Shown piece by piece: positions 1 through 18,170 of a stretch of 64,000 nucleotides of DNA (its first letter is position 1; each line of letters begins with the position of its first letter). This DNA is from Dermabacter sp. p3-SID358 (lineage in GTDB: Bacteria > Actinomycetota > Actinomycetes > Actinomycetales > Dermabacteraceae). Location of the stretch: positions 1 through 64,000 of the forward strand of contig NZ_JALXOZ010000012.1 in assembly GCF_025147465.1 (NCBI RefSeq), read 5' to 3'. The translations under genes were made by a program, and so were the position numbers. The notes under the pieces were generated by a model, which saw only the letters and a list, made by a program, of their open reading frames with translations, searched no databases and was not told where the DNA came from.

Positions 1-44
1 TCCGGGGCGCTTTTCTTTAACTCTGCAGGCTATGCAGCGTCAGA

Positions 45-1232
45 TCACTTGATGATCTTGGTGACGCGGCCCGAGCCAACGGTGCGGCCACCCTCACGGA
101 TAGCGAAGCCGAGGCCCTCTTCCATAGCGATCGGCTGGATGAGCTCAACGGTCATCTCGGTCGAGTCGCCAGGCATGACCATCTCGGTGCCCTCGGGAAG
201 GGTGATCACGCCGGTCACGTCGGTGGTGCGGAAGTAGAACTGCGGGCGGTAGTTCGAGTAGAACGGGTTGTGGCGGCCCCCCTCGTCCTTCGAAAGGATG
301 TAGACCTGGCCCTCGAAGTCGGTGTGCGGGGTGATCGAACCCGGCTTCACGACAACCTGGCCGCGCTCCACGTCTTCACGCTTGGTACCACGGAGAAGGA
401 GACCACAGTTCTCGCCTGCCCAAGCCTCGTCCATCTGCTTGTGGAACATCTCGATACCGGTAACGGTGGTCTTCTGAGCCTCGCGGATACCCACGATCTC
501 AACCTCCGAGTTGATGGCAAGCTTGCCACGCTCGACCTTACCGGTCACAACGGTGCCACGGCCGGTAATGGTGAAGACGTCCTCGATAGGCATGAGGAAC
601 GGCTTGTCCATGTCACGAACCGGATCCGGGATCGACTCGTCGACAGCGGCCATGAGGTCCTGAACCGACTTAACCCACTTCTCGTCGCCCTCGAGCGCCT
701 TGAACGCCGAAACGCGGACAACGGGGGCGTCCTCGTCGAATTCCTGCGAAGCGAGAAGCTCGCGAACCTCCATCTCGACGAGCTCGAGGATTTCCTCATC
801 GTCGACCATGTCGCACTTATTGAGTGCAACGAGGAGGTAGGGAACGCCAACCTGGCGAGCGAGAAGAACGTGCTCGCGGGTCTGCGCCATGGGGCCGTCG
901 GTAGCGGCAACCACGAGGATTGCGCCGTCCATCTGAGCAGCGCCGGTAATCATGTTCTTGATGTAGTCGGCGTGGCCGGGAGCGTCAACGTGAGCGTAGT
1001 GACGCTTGTCGGTCTGGTACTCGATGTGGGAGATGTTGATCGTAATGCCGCGCTGCTTTTCCTCAGGGGCGTTGTCGATCGTATCGAAGTTACGCTGCTC
1101 GTTGAGGTCGGGGTACTGATCGTACAGAACCTTCGAGATGGCAGCGGTAAGCGTGGTCTTGCCGTGGTCAACGTGACCGATGGTGCCGATGTTGACGTGC
1201 GGCTTGCTACGCTCGAACTTGGCCTTAGCCAT
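45..1232 (-). CDS. tuf: Elongation factor Tu
   Basis: This GTPase delivers aminoacyl-tRNA to the ribosomal A site in the cytoplasm. The 395-residue product has the P-loop GHVDHGKTT near residue 20, the G3 motif DAPGHADY near 80, NKCD near 138, and the usual EF-Tu domain 2 and 3 sequence ending in VTKIIK. Length is normal for the family. The ATG at 1232 is preceded by a strong Shine-Dalgarno AGGAGGA. It is the last gene of the str operon on the minus strand, 128 nt after fusA, so it may also have its own promoter in that gap. The 44 nt between its stop codon and the window edge show no clear terminator. Confidence 0.98.
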   Translation of the reverse strand: MAKAKFERSKPHVNIGTIGHVDHGKTTLTAAISKVLYDQYPDLNEQRNFDTIDNAPEEKQRGITINISHIEYQTDKRHYAHVDAPGHADYIKNMITGAAQMDGAILVVAATDGPMAQTREHVLLARQVGVPYLLVALNKCDMVDDEEILELVEMEVRELLASQEFDEDAPVVRVSAFKALEGDEKWVKSVQDLMAAVDESIPDPVRDMDKPFLMPIEDVFTITGRGTVVTGKVERGKLAINSEVEIVGIREAQKTTVTGIEMFHKQMDEAWAGENCGLLLRGTKREDVERGQVVVKPGSITPHTDFEGQVYILSKDEGGRHNPFYSNYRPQFYFRTTDVTGVITLPEGTEMVMPGDSTEMTVELIQPIAMEEGLGFAIREGGRTVGSGRVTKIIK

Positions 1233-1360
1233 AGTGTGTCCTCCTAGGACTTTTGGTTGGGTGTACTTCTTTAGAACGGGTGGGGTGCCCCGAAGGGGAC
1301 AACCCGAGCGGTCCGAGAACTAGCGAACAGATCCACTCTACCCGCTAATCCTCATAAGGC

Positions 1361-3508
<2,148 letters not shown>

Positions 3509-3550
3509 GGGCTATGCCTTTCTGCGCTTCGGTTCGAGGACCGCCGGCGA

Positions 3551-4021
3551 TTACCAGCGGTAGTGAGCGAAGGCCTTGTTGGACTCCGCCATCTTGTGGG
3601 TGTCTTCGCGGCGCTTCACAGCGGCACCGAGGCCGTTCGAAGCGTCGAGGATCTCGTTCATCAGACGCTCGGTCATCGTGTGCTCACGGCGAGCACGCGA
3701 GTAACCGACGAGCCAGCGCAGCGCGAGGGTCGTCGAACGACCGGCACGCACCTCGACGGGCACCTGATAGGTGGCGCCACCAACGCGGCGGGAGCGAACC
3801 TCGAGCGAAGGGCGAATGTTGTCCAGAGCCTTCTTGAGGGTCGCAACCGGGTCCTGACCGTTCTTTTCACGGCAGCCCTCGAGCGCACCGTAAACGATGC
3901 GCTCGGCGACGGTCTTCTTACCGTCGAGGAGGACCTTGTTGATGAGCTGAGTGACGATGGGCGAGCCGTAAACCGGGTCGACCACGAGCTGACGCTTGGG
4001 AGCTGCACCTTTACGTGGCAT
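3551..4021 (-). CDS. rpsG: 30S ribosomal protein uS7
   Basis: This 156-residue primary 16S rRNA-binding protein of the small-subunit head begins [11 protein letters not shown] and ends AFAHYRW, as in other actinobacterial uS7. Its ATG overlaps the rpsL stop codon by one base (TAATG), so translation of the two is probably coupled. It sits between rpsL and fusA in the usual str order. Confidence 0.98.
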   Translation of the reverse strand: MPRKGAAPKRQLVVDPVYGSPIVTQLINKVLLDGKKTVAERIVYGALEGCREKNGQDPVATLKKALDNIRPSLEVRSRRVGGATYQVPVEVRAGRSTTLALRWLVGYSRARREHTMTERLMNEILDASNGLGAAVKRREDTHKMAESNKAFAHYRW

Positions 4022-4395
4022 TACTTCTTCTCCTTCTTCGCGCCGTACCGCGAACGCGCCTGCTGGCGGCCCTTCACGGCCTGGGTATCGAGCGAACCAC
4101 GAACGACCTTGTAGCGGACGCCCGGGAGGTCCTTCACACGGCCGCCGCGAACGAGGACGATCGAGTGCTCCTGGAGGTTGTGGCCTTCACCGGGAATGTA
4201 GGCCGTAACTTCGACACCGGAGGAGAGGCGAACGCGCGCGATCTTGCGGAGCGCCGAGTTCGGCTTTTTGGGAGTGGTGGTGTACACACGGGTGCACACG
4301 CCGCGGCGCTGGGGCGAGCCCTTGAGCGCGGGCGTGCTCGAGGCGACAGGCTTGTCCTGGCGACCCTTGCGCACCAACTGCTGAATAGTAGGCAC
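4021..4395 (-). CDS. rpsL: 30S ribosomal protein uS12
   Basis: This 124-residue decoding-centre protein is the first gene of the str operon. The start is GTG at 4395 with AAAGAGAA just upstream. The streptomycin-relevant positions look wild type: the lysines in [11 protein letters not shown] and in GGRVKDLPG are present. The C-terminus is the basic [11 protein letters not shown] tail. A promoter-like pair lies about 250 nt upstream, which gives the operon a long leader. Confidence 0.98.
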   Translation of the reverse strand: MPTIQQLVRKGRQDKPVASSTPALKGSPQRRGVCTRVYTTTPKKPNSALRKIARVRLSSGVEVTAYIPGEGHNLQEHSIVLVRGGRVKDLPGVRYKVVRGSLDTQAVKGRQQARSRYGAKKEKK

Positions 4396-4648
4396 TTGTT
4401 CTCTTTCTGTCGCTAGCCGCGCTCTTCACGCGGCCAGATCACCTTCTTTGCCCACAGGCGCCGAAGCACCGGTTCCACGGGCGTGGAGTGGGCCGCGACC
4501 CAAGACCGACCCCCGCGTTCGGGTGTGTCGATCTCGACCCGCACGAGCCTCGGATGAGGCCCGGTGGCTGAAGTACCGTACCCCCGCTCATTGCACTCGC
4601 ACTAAGCGATACCGCGAGAGGGCATAGGGCACCCAGGCACAGTTCCTC

Positions 4649-4678
4649 AGTCTACGTTGCGCGATTTATTTCGGTCAA
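4649..4678 (-). promoter_or_regulatory. Probable str operon promoter
   Basis: On the minus strand TTGACC (4673-4678) and TAGACT (4649-4654) are separated by 18 nt, a good sigma-70-like match. It would start transcription near 4641, about 245 nt before rpsL. The stretch from 4396 to 4648 shows no gene and is read as the rpsL leader. Confidence 0.6.
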
Positions 4679-4747
4679 AGGGGTGAGCATAGTTCGTTGT
4701 ACATCACATGCTCGGATACTTTGAGGTGTCGCGCAGGCAACATCAAA

Positions 4748-4784
4748 GAAAACGGGCCGACGGTTGCGCAGTACCGTCGGCCCG
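4748..4784 (-). terminator. Terminator after the RlpA-domain gene
   Basis: A perfect hairpin has arms CGGGCCGACGGT and ACCGTCGGCCCG around an 8-nt loop. On the minus strand it is followed by GTTTTCTTT. It lies 20-50 nt beyond the stop codon of the gene at 4803-6101 and fits a rho-independent terminator. Confidence 0.8.
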
Positions 4785-4802
4785 AATTGCACGAGTGATG
4801 AC

Positions 4803-6101
4803 CTACTCGACAATCTGCCAGTCGACGCGCGCCACACCGGAGCTCACGCCGCCGATGCTCTTCATCGCCGCATAGGAGAGGTCAAGGCAGCGACCCCCCA
4901 CGTAGGGTCCACGGTCGTTAATGCGTACAACAACGCTGCGACCGTTTGCCTTGTTGGTGACACGCACGCGCGTGCCGAACGGGAGACTCTTGTGCGCTGC
5001 GGTGTACGCGTGCGTATTGAAACGCTCGCCGCTCGCAGTGGGGCCGCCGTCAGTTCCATCGCCGTTACCGTAGAACGACGCGCCGCACGAGCGCACGCCA
5101 CTCACAGCCTTGCCCCCCTGGGACTCGGATTTGTTTGCGGCCTTATCATTCGACTCGTTGCCGCCCGACTTTTTCCCGTCGTTCGACCTCTTGGACTCGC
5201 CCTCGTTTTTATCCGCGGATTCATTCTCTCCAGAAGCAGAATTCTCGCGCTTCTTCGTTCCCTTTGCCACGACCTGCTTGACCGGTTCTTTCGTGACTTC
5301 TTCTTTCACGACCTCTTCGCCCACGGCCTTGCCATCAGTGGTCGTGATTTTCTTGATGATCGTCTTTTCGCCCTTTTCACCCTTCGTGACCACGCGTGTT
5401 TCGCCTTCGTAGATCGAGTCATCCTCACGGGTCTCGGTCTCGTAGTCGATCGCCACCTTTTCCGTCTTCTCCTCGGAATTGTGGCGCACAAGGTGAATGG
5501 TGTCGCCGTCCTTGAGCACCGTGTCACGAGCGGGCGTGACCTCGTCATCGGCATCGACCGAATCGGCGAAATACTTATCGAGAAGGTCCTGCACCGTGCG
5601 AGTAGTCGTACCCTCCGCAACCCAGGAACCGTTCATGCCGGTCACGGTGATGTCCTTAGCGCTCGTGACGTTCACGGCGCCGTCGAGCTCCTCGAGCTTG
5701 GTTTCGGGCGCGGGGCTAATCTCAGCACCCTCGACATTCACTCCAGCTTTCTCGAGTGCGTCAGCAACGGTGTCGCCATCCACGAGAACGGTCTTCTCGT
5801 CACCGTCCACGTTGATCTTGACCTCGCTACGCTCAACGACGACGATCTTGTCACCCGAGTCGATTGTTTCGCCAAGGCCGGGCTTGACGAGATCGGTGTG
5901 GGTAACATCCACGCCGTGCGCCTGAAGGATGTCGGATACCTGCGAATCGAAAGTGCGGAAAGTTGCCACGCGACCGTAGGCGTTCACGGTCACCTCGCTC
6001 GACATCGCGTAGGCAGCGCCACCTCCACCGCCCGCAAAAACGGTCGCGAGGGCGGCTGCGGCAATGATCGGAGTCTTCTTCTTCACGAGTTTCCTTCGCA
6101 T
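4803..6101 (-). CDS. Secreted YabE-like/G5 protein with RlpA-like barrel
   Basis: This is a predicted exported cell-wall protein of 432 residues. A signal peptide or membrane anchor (KKKTPIIAAAALATVFAGG) is followed by two to three DUF348 (YabE-like) repeats at about residues 35-200, a G5 domain at about 210-280, and a charged Ser/Lys/Glu/Asn linker. The C-terminal 95 residues form a double-psi beta-barrel of the RlpA/3D type, with the motifs ASFYG, TASGERF, FGTRVRV and INDRGPY. The stalk matches RpfB-type resuscitation factors, but the lysozyme-like Rpf domain is replaced by the barrel, so peptidoglycan cleavage or binding is likely. ATG 6101 was chosen because the basic signal peptide starts there. 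Upstream in-frame codons are not protein-like. The gene has its own terminator. Confidence 0.85.
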   Translation of the reverse strand: MRRKLVKKKTPIIAAAALATVFAGGGGGAAYAMSSEVTVNAYGRVATFRTFDSQVSDILQAHGVDVTHTDLVKPGLGETIDSGDKIVVVERSEVKINVDGDEKTVLVDGDTVADALEKAGVNVEGAEISPAPETKLEELDGAVNVTSAKDITVTGMNGSWVAEGTTTRTVQDLLDKYFADSVDADDEVTPARDTVLKDGDTIHLVRHNSEEKTEKVAIDYETETREDDSIYEGETRVVTKGEKGEKTIIKKITTTDGKAVGEEVVKEEVTKEPVKQVVAKGTKKRENSASGENESADKNEGESKRSNDGKKSGGNESNDKAANKSESQGGKAVSGVRSCGASFYGNGDGTDGGPTASGERFNTHAYTAAHKSLPFGTRVRVTNKANGRSVVVRINDRGPYVGGRCLDLSYAAMKSIGGVSSGVARVDWQIVE

Positions 6102-6350
6102 TGACGAGTGCACGGGAAGTGTCGCGCGCGGGTGGCGCGAGTGCGAGTTTCGGATGTGTCCATCTTGGCGCGCTCTTCTTTGCATTCGGGCGCCCAAAAC
6201 CAACCCTTAAGGCAAGAAAAACCGCGACTTTGCCATTGCTTGACGTTCGTCGCGGCGTGCTTCACAGGGCTATCGCACGCTTGGGAACGACATCACTTCA
6301 CGCGCGTGGCACGCACAGCGGCGCATGCTTTTCCCGGTTGCGACACGACG
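6102..6350. other. Gene-free stretch upstream of the RlpA-domain gene
   Basis: About 250 nt lie between the rpoC terminator and the secreted protein start. The minus strand must hold that gene's promoter, but I see no convincing -35/-10 pair. I looked for the ydaO-type c-di-AMP riboswitch that often precedes such cell-wall genes in actinobacteria and did not find its conserved blocks. Confidence 0.5.
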
Positions 6351-6353
6351 GAG

Positions 6354-6388
6354 GGCCGATTCTCCCACGCGGGGAAAATCGGCCCTCC
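6354..6388 (-). terminator. Hairpin terminator after rpoC
   Basis: A long inverted repeat (GGAGGGCCGATTTTCCCC against GGGAGAATCGGCCCTC on the minus strand) with a short loop lies 36-70 nt past the rpoC stop. There is no T-run, so it may be a weak terminator or a 3'-end stabilising hairpin. Confidence 0.65.
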
Positions 6389-6423
6389 AGTTGGGCGCCT
6401 TGGGCGCGAGCCTCAGTGGCGAA

Positions 6424-10314
<3,891 letters not shown>

Positions 10315-10383
10315 GTGTGTCCTTCTCTCGTCTAGAAAGTCGTCAAGGTCTGAATGAGTGGGGCTGAGATCTCCGGGGCGAGA

Positions 10384-10416
10384 GGGTCCGACGGTCGCTC
10401 GGCAAGCGTCGGCCCC
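10384..10416. repeat. Hairpin element between rpoB and rpoC (copy 1)
   Basis: The arms TCCGACG (10387-10393) and CGTCGGC (10407-10413) flank a 13-nt loop GTCGCTCGGCAAG. Flanking GGG and CCCC can extend the stem. A near-identical element with the same loop length lies at 48914-48944. On the minus strand it sits in the rpoB-rpoC spacer and could be a processing or attenuation site. Confidence 0.6.
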
Positions 10417-10431
10417 TCCCCCGATGATCGA

Positions 10432-13917
<3,486 letters not shown>

Positions 13918-14056
13918 GGGTAATCCTTCCACGGGATGAGGACTCGTACACGCTTCGATAGACTCGATGTGCTTCGCGCCCTCAATCACGACCAACCCCG
14001 CTATATGAGTCGAATGAGTTGAAAAAGGGCGCACGAAACACGGGCGCTAAGTTTCA

Positions 14057-14085
14057 AGAGTATGCGAGAGCGGCTGCACCCTCAA
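14057..14085 (-). promoter_or_regulatory. Probable rpoB promoter
   Basis: TTGAGG (14080-14085) and TACTCT (14057-14062) on the minus strand are spaced by 17 nt. Transcription would begin near 14050, about 130 nt before the rpoB TTG. This matters because rpoBC is cut off from rplJL by the lipoprotein genes and by the terminator-like hairpin after rplL. The 13918-14222 interval holds no gene. Confidence 0.55.
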
Positions 14086-14222
14086 GACCTCGAAAGAAAA
14101 AACTGGCGAGACTGTGGTCACGTCAGCAGTCGAACCGTCCCGCGCGGGCAAGTCGTATCGACTCGACAACCGCGCACCTCGCCTCGGTGGAACATTTCGC
14201 CCGGATGCACGTGCGGGGTTCC

Positions 14223-14915
14223 TTACGCCGCTTCACGCTTTAGTTTTTCGATCTGCGCTTTGATGAACGGAGCACTGCCCGGAGCGTCGATGCTCTCGGC
14301 CCGAATGAGAATATGGCTCTTTCCTTGGGACACCACGCCGATGTAGGAGGTCACATGCATATCTTCAGCATCGGAAAAGTGCATGTACACATACGTGTCG
14401 AAATCTTCGCCGCCGGGGTGATGCATTCGTAGAAGCTCGGCCTATCCCCTCGCTCGTCGGAACTTCCCCACTGGACGCGAAAGACCTCCATGATGCTCGC
14501 GTCCTCGTCGGTCTGGAACGCGATGACCCGAGCCTTCGGGGTTCACCCATACTCTCTTGACAGTCGAGGTCTATCGCATTCTCAGCCGTCACGCCTATGT
14601 GCACGCCCGTTTGCGGCGCCTGCATCGCTTCCACCGCCGCTTTGCATTCTTTTCGATAGCCGGAATCAAAGTAGCCCGGGTCGGAGATTTCAATAGGGAA
14701 AGTTGCTTGCTTATCAGTTGGCCGCGCCGCCTTAATCTCGACCTCGGTAAGGATCATCAACTCGCCCGCATCCTCTGGCGTGAGAAGCCACTTGACGGGG
14801 GCTCACCCAACGGCTCTTCGGGAGACTCTTGGTCCGACGGCTGCGAGCTCAACAGGACGCTCGTGGGCGCAGTTTGAGCATCTTTTCCCGCGCACCCAAA
14901 GTCGGCACGTCACGT
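14223..14915 (-). pseudogene. Degraded third lipoprotein paralogue
   Basis: Pieces of a protein resembling the two adjacent lipoproteins are spread over all three minus-strand frames. A Ser/Pro linker (QPSDQESPEEPLGEPP) and a cysteine-containing start are in one frame. VKWLLTPEDAG through KECKAAVEAM to AIDLDCQES is in a second. KARVIAFQTDEDASIMEVFRVQW and the conserved tail SYIGVVSQGKSHILI ... FIKAQIEKL are in further frames. At least three frame changes (near 14800, 14550 and 14430) and an in-frame TGA before VKWLL break it. The order of the pieces matches the intact copies, so I call it a decayed tandem duplicate. The upstream limit and signal peptide are uncertain. Confidence 0.8.
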
Positions 14916-14917
14916 AC

Positions 14918-15721
14918 CTACCCGGCAGAGCCCACTGATCGGTCGAAAAGGTCCACCTGAGCCTTGATGAAGGCGACCGCTTGGGATTCTTCGACGCCCT
15001 GAACATAGAGGAATAGTTGCGCTTTGCCGGCGGAGCGCCCGCCTATGTAAAAGTGTTTGCCAACGGCCTCGATATGAACAACGTCAAGGTCATAGACCTG
15101 CTCGACGCTCACGTCAAATTTCCCGCCGATATCGCCGCACGCTTTCGCCGCCTCGCTATAAAGCGTCATCACGTCAGTCTCCTCGTCAAGGATGACCGCT
15201 GCGGCATTGATTTTCACGTCCTCACCGGGTGTCACAGGATCGATGTCACCCTTATACGTCGCGACCGCACCTTGAGCGATTGTGCCGTGAAAGCTGTCAA
15301 TTTTCTGCGAAACTTCGGCGCACTCAGGGATCTGTGCGGCTTCGTCTCCGAGTGCAAATTGCAGAGTGAAGTCTCGATCGCTTGAGTCTTCAATCGAGGT
15401 CTTGAGGTCGTAATCGTCGACGCCATCGATGAAAGTGTTTTCGGGCCTCAGAATCCACGTCGCGGGATCGTTCACGTCTCCCGTCTCTTGCTCACCGGGT
15501 CTCCCGGCTGGGGCCTTGCCCGTTCCGCCCCTGCTGGAGGAACCGGGGTTTTCTGCGCCCGCCGAAGAGTCAGCGGAAGTGGAGGAAGCGTCGGACTTTT
15601 CCTGTTCCCTCGCACTGAGCGCGCCGCACCCGCCCAGAGCGCCCACAAGGGCAAGTGCGGCGAGGCCCGAAACCCACGTGCGCGGGCGGAACAGGGGAAC
15701 AGTCGAGGTTGGACGGGTCAT
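14918..15721 (-). CDS. Lipoprotein, paralogue A, unknown function
   Basis: This 267-residue predicted lipoprotein has a signal peptide ending in LGGC (lipobox cysteine about residue 32), then a Ser/Ala/Gly-rich linker of about 60 residues. The folded region starts DPATWILRPENTFIDGVDD. Two cysteines (IPECAE and AKACGD) could form a disulfide. The C-terminus IGGRSAGKAQLFLYV..FIKAQVDLFDRSVG is shared with the neighbour at 15740-16600 and with the pseudogene. I do not recognise the family. It lies 18 nt after paralogue B and is probably cotranscribed with it. Confidence 0.8.
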   Translation of the reverse strand: MTRPTSTVPLFRPRTWVSGLAALALVGALGGCGALSAREQEKSDASSTSADSSAGAENPGSSSRGGTGKAPAGRPGEQETGDVNDPATWILRPENTFIDGVDDYDLKTSIEDSSDRDFTLQFALGDEAAQIPECAEVSQKIDSFHGTIAQGAVATYKGDIDPVTPGEDVKINAAAVILDEETDVMTLYSEAAKACGDIGGKFDVSVEQVYDLDVVHIEAVGKHFYIGGRSAGKAQLFLYVQGVEESQAVAFIKAQVDLFDRSVGSAG

Positions 15722-15739
15722 GAGCGCTCCTGGAGACTA

Positions 15740-16600
15740 TCAGGTGGCGTTTGCCACGGAACGGTTGAACAGGTCGATTTGGGCGTCCATGTACGTCTTT
15801 GCCTGTGCGGGATCGACGTTCGCGAGGATCATCCAAATGTGGCGGTTGCCGTGAGATTTGCCTGCGATGATCAAATCTGCGTTTCCAAGCTGAACATGGA
15901 TGCCCTCGTGATCGGGAAGCTTTTCGACGACCGCTTTTGGCTCTCCGGGGGTATTCGCACATTGGGCGAGAATGTCGTTGTACTTGTCCATGAGGTTGAA
16001 ATCCTCATTGCTGCGCACCGCAGCTGCCTGGATCGTTGGGTCCGCCAACGAAGGATCGATTGCCTTGAAACTTCCTTCGTATTTCGCCACCGACATTTGT
16101 TGGATGGGAATCTCAGCCTCATTGAGTGCGGTCACGGCGTCCTTACACCCTTGCGAAGCATTCGGGTGGTCGAACGTGAAACTCAACGTAAAGGTGTTTC
16201 CGGAGGGAGAGCCTCCATGCACGCCTTCGACGCTCACGCTGTCGATGCCCTCAAGGGGAACGTACGGGGTGTTCGCGAGCCAGGTTGCCGGAGCATCTGG
16301 TTCGCCTGCTGGCTGCTCCTCCCCCTTGGCTGCCGGGGTCGTTTCCTCGGAACCGGGCGAAGCGGAAGTATCGGTGCTCGGCGTCGGGCTCGCCGCGTCG
16401 CTCGCCTCGCCAGTGGACTCACTATCGCCCGGGCCAGACGTCTCACCGCTCGAAGCTGAAGTGGTGGCGGAAGGCGATGCGCTTTCGCGTTCCTTTGAGC
16501 CCGCGCTGCTGAGTGCACCGCAACCCGCAAGCGAGGCAGCGAAAAGAAGTGCGGTTACGCCACTCGCGACGCGGGTAAGTATGGGGCGTGTGTGCGTCAT
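15740..16600 (-). CDS. Lipoprotein, paralogue B, unknown function
   Basis: This 286-residue predicted lipoprotein has a signal peptide ending SLAGC (about residue 28) followed by a long Ser/Thr/Glu/Pro linker. The folded part begins APATWLANTPYVPLEGID. It has paired cysteines (SQGCKDAV and AQCANTPG) and a tail IIAGKSHGNRHIWMIL..YMDAQIDLFNRSVANAT that aligns with paralogue A. ATG 16600 was chosen because the basic n-region MTHTRPILTR begins there. It is the first gene after rplL on this strand, separated by a terminator-like hairpin, so its own promoter is likely in 16601-16688. Confidence 0.8.
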   Translation of the reverse strand: MTHTRPILTRVASGVTALLFAASLAGCGALSSAGSKERESASPSATTSASSGETSGPGDSESTGEASDAASPTPSTDTSASPGSEETTPAAKGEEQPAGEPDAPATWLANTPYVPLEGIDSVSVEGVHGGSPSGNTFTLSFTFDHPNASQGCKDAVTALNEAEIPIQQMSVAKYEGSFKAIDPSLADPTIQAAAVRSNEDFNLMDKYNDILAQCANTPGEPKAVVEKLPDHEGIHVQLGNADLIIAGKSHGNRHIWMILANVDPAQAKTYMDAQIDLFNRSVANAT

Positions 16601-16688
16601 AATAGGTCCTCGCGGGAGTGGGGTCAGGAACGTCGCACACCATACCAAGTGCTATTGAGAGGCGCCTCACACCAGCAGAGAGGTAGCG

Positions 16689-16716
16689 AAAAGGCCGCCC
16701 CAATCGGGACGACCTT
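16689..16716 (-). terminator. Terminator or attenuator after rplL
   Basis: An 11-bp hairpin (AAGGTCGTCCC / GGGGCGGCCTT, three G-U pairs, GATT loop) followed by TTTTCG on the minus strand lies 33-60 nt past the rplL stop. It separates rplJL from the lipoprotein genes. Confidence 0.7.
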
Positions 16717-16748
16717 CTCGGCAATGAAGTGCGCTTAGAGCGCCAAAA

Positions 16749-17135
16749 TCACTTGAGGGTGACGGTCGCGCCAGCGCCCTCGAGCTGCTCCTTGGCCTTC
16801 TCGGCGTCTTCCTTCGAGGCAGCCTCGAGAACCGGCTTCGGAGCGCCATCAACGAGGTCCTTCGCCTCCTTGAGGCCGAGACCCGTGAGAGCGCGCACCT
16901 CCTTGATGACGGCGATCTTGGCCGAACCGACCGATTCGAGGATGACGTCGAATTCGTCCTTCTCCTCAGCGGCGGGGGCATCGCCACCGGCAGCGCCGCC
17001 AGCAGCGGCAACGGCAACGGGGGCAGCAGCGGTCACGTCGAAGACCTCTTCGAACTGCTTCACGAACTCGGAGAGCTCGATGAGGGTCATTTCCTTGAAA
17101 GCTTCAATGAGCTCGTCGTTGGTGAGCTTAGCCAT
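16749..17135 (-). CDS. rplL: 50S ribosomal protein bL7/L12
   Basis: This 128-residue stalk protein recruits translation factors. The N-terminal dimerisation helices ([24 protein letters not shown]) lead to an Ala/Gly-rich hinge and a C-terminal domain ending [16 protein letters not shown] 17135 is the conserved start. A longer frame upstream has no homologous sequence. It follows rplJ after 117 nt. Confidence 0.98.
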   Translation of the reverse strand: MAKLTNDELIEAFKEMTLIELSEFVKQFEEVFDVTAAAPVAVAAAGGAAGGDAPAAEEKDEFDVILESVGSAKIAVIKEVRALTGLGLKEAKDLVDGAPKPVLEAASKEDAEKAKEQLEGAGATVTLK

Positions 17136-17252
17136 GGGGCTAGTCCTTCCTGTCAAGCGGCACCCACGGGTGCCTGGCGCACATGCGCCGGGTGTATGTG
17201 TAAAAGGTTGTGCCGAGCGCGTGCATCACGCCTCGGGATGAGACTCGACGCC

Positions 17253-17768
17253 TCAGCCCTCGTTCTTGGCACGCAGGGCGTCCACGGTGCGCGCAGCCTT
17301 GGTGAGCGGCGCAGCGAGAACGAAAACAGCCTTCGACATCGATGCCTTGATGACACCGGCAGTCTTGGCAAGAAGAACCTCGCGCGATTCGAGATCGGCA
17401 AGCTTCTCAACGTCGTCAGCCGTGAGGGGGCTGCCCTCAAAGTAACCGGACTTGACGACCAGCATGGGGTTGTCCTTGGCAAAGTCACGCAGGGCCTTGG
17501 CCGGCTCAACCGGCTCCCCCTTAATGAACGCAATCGCGGTGGGGCCGTTCAGATCACCCTCAAGGGAGTCAATCCCGGCTTCCTTAGCCGCGATGGCGGC
17601 AAGCGTGTTCTTTACCACGGCGTAGGTAGTATCGGCACCGAGCGAACGACGCAGCGTCTTGAGCTGATCAACGCTCAGCCCGCGGTACTCGGTCAGAATT
17701 GCCGCGTTCGACTCACGGAACAGTTCCGTGAGTTCGGCAACGGCAGCTGCCTTGTCAGGCCTCGCCAT
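17253..17768 (-). CDS. rplJ: 50S ribosomal protein uL10
   Basis: This 171-residue stalk base protein anchors bL12 dimers on 23S rRNA. It starts [33 protein letters not shown], the typical uL10 opening, and ends in a helical tail that would bind L12. It is preceded by a long leader with a hairpin and T-run, consistent with the autoregulation known for rplJL operons. Confidence 0.97.
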   Translation of the reverse strand: MARPDKAAAVAELTELFRESNAAILTEYRGLSVDQLKTLRRSLGADTTYAVVKNTLAAIAAKEAGIDSLEGDLNGPTAIAFIKGEPVEPAKALRDFAKDNPMLVVKSGYFEGSPLTADDVEKLADLESREVLLAKTAGVIKASMSKAVFVLAAPLTKAARTVDALRAKNEG

Positions 17769-17815
17769 GGCCCTCCTTCCAGAGGTCTCGAGGCCGGCCT
17801 GAAAACTTCCGCCAT

Positions 17816-17846
17816 GAAAAAAGCCCTGACCGCAGGGGTCAAGGCT
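17816..17846 (-). promoter_or_regulatory. Hairpin with T-run in the rplJ leader
   Basis: On the minus strand AGCCTTGACC pairs with GGTCAGGGCT over a 4-nt loop and is followed by TTTTTT. It lies about 50 nt before the rplJ start. The upstream leader (17850-18164) carries further inverted segments such as GCGCACGTTTGCGCG. This fits the L10 leader, with an attenuator that responds to L10(L12)n. Assignment to the Rfam L10 leader is inference. Confidence 0.65.
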
Positions 17847-18170
17847 TGAACGCGCAAACGTGCGCGTATCGTTTCTTGAGCACCTGCGCAGGTCGCTTCA
17901 CCACGGTGAAAGCTTTCGGTCCCCCTGATGGCAGGGCGACGACCGGCGGTCTTCGGTGACACCAACTCTACTCTCGCGCTCCCCGCGGGGAAACCCCGGA
18001 AGTGGTGATCCCTCCCACAGAGACGCGAGCGATAACGGGCACGTGAATCAGGCCACACTTGCGAAAAGGGGACCAATATCCCCGCAGCAGGCGTCGGATC
18101 CCGAAAGCCCTGTTACCAAGGCGCCAATCTCACCTTCACGCACTCCCCCGAAGTCCAACTTTTCCCAGGA

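Noticed and set aside
6102..6350. Possible ydaO-type (c-di-AMP) riboswitch before the RlpA-domain gene
   Set aside because: Such switches often precede actinobacterial cell-wall hydrolase genes, but the conserved GGGGUGAAUC-like and AGCUAACCUCGUAGGC-like blocks are absent.
16234..16530. Short Arg/Pro-rich frames overlapping the lipoprotein linkers
   Set aside because: They are off-frame readings of Ser/Ala-rich linker codons, with no start signal or similarity.
14223..16600. Horizontal acquisition of the lipoprotein genes by a mobile element
   Set aside because: No transposase, integrase, terminal repeats or clear composition change is visible at the borders. Local duplication explains the pattern.
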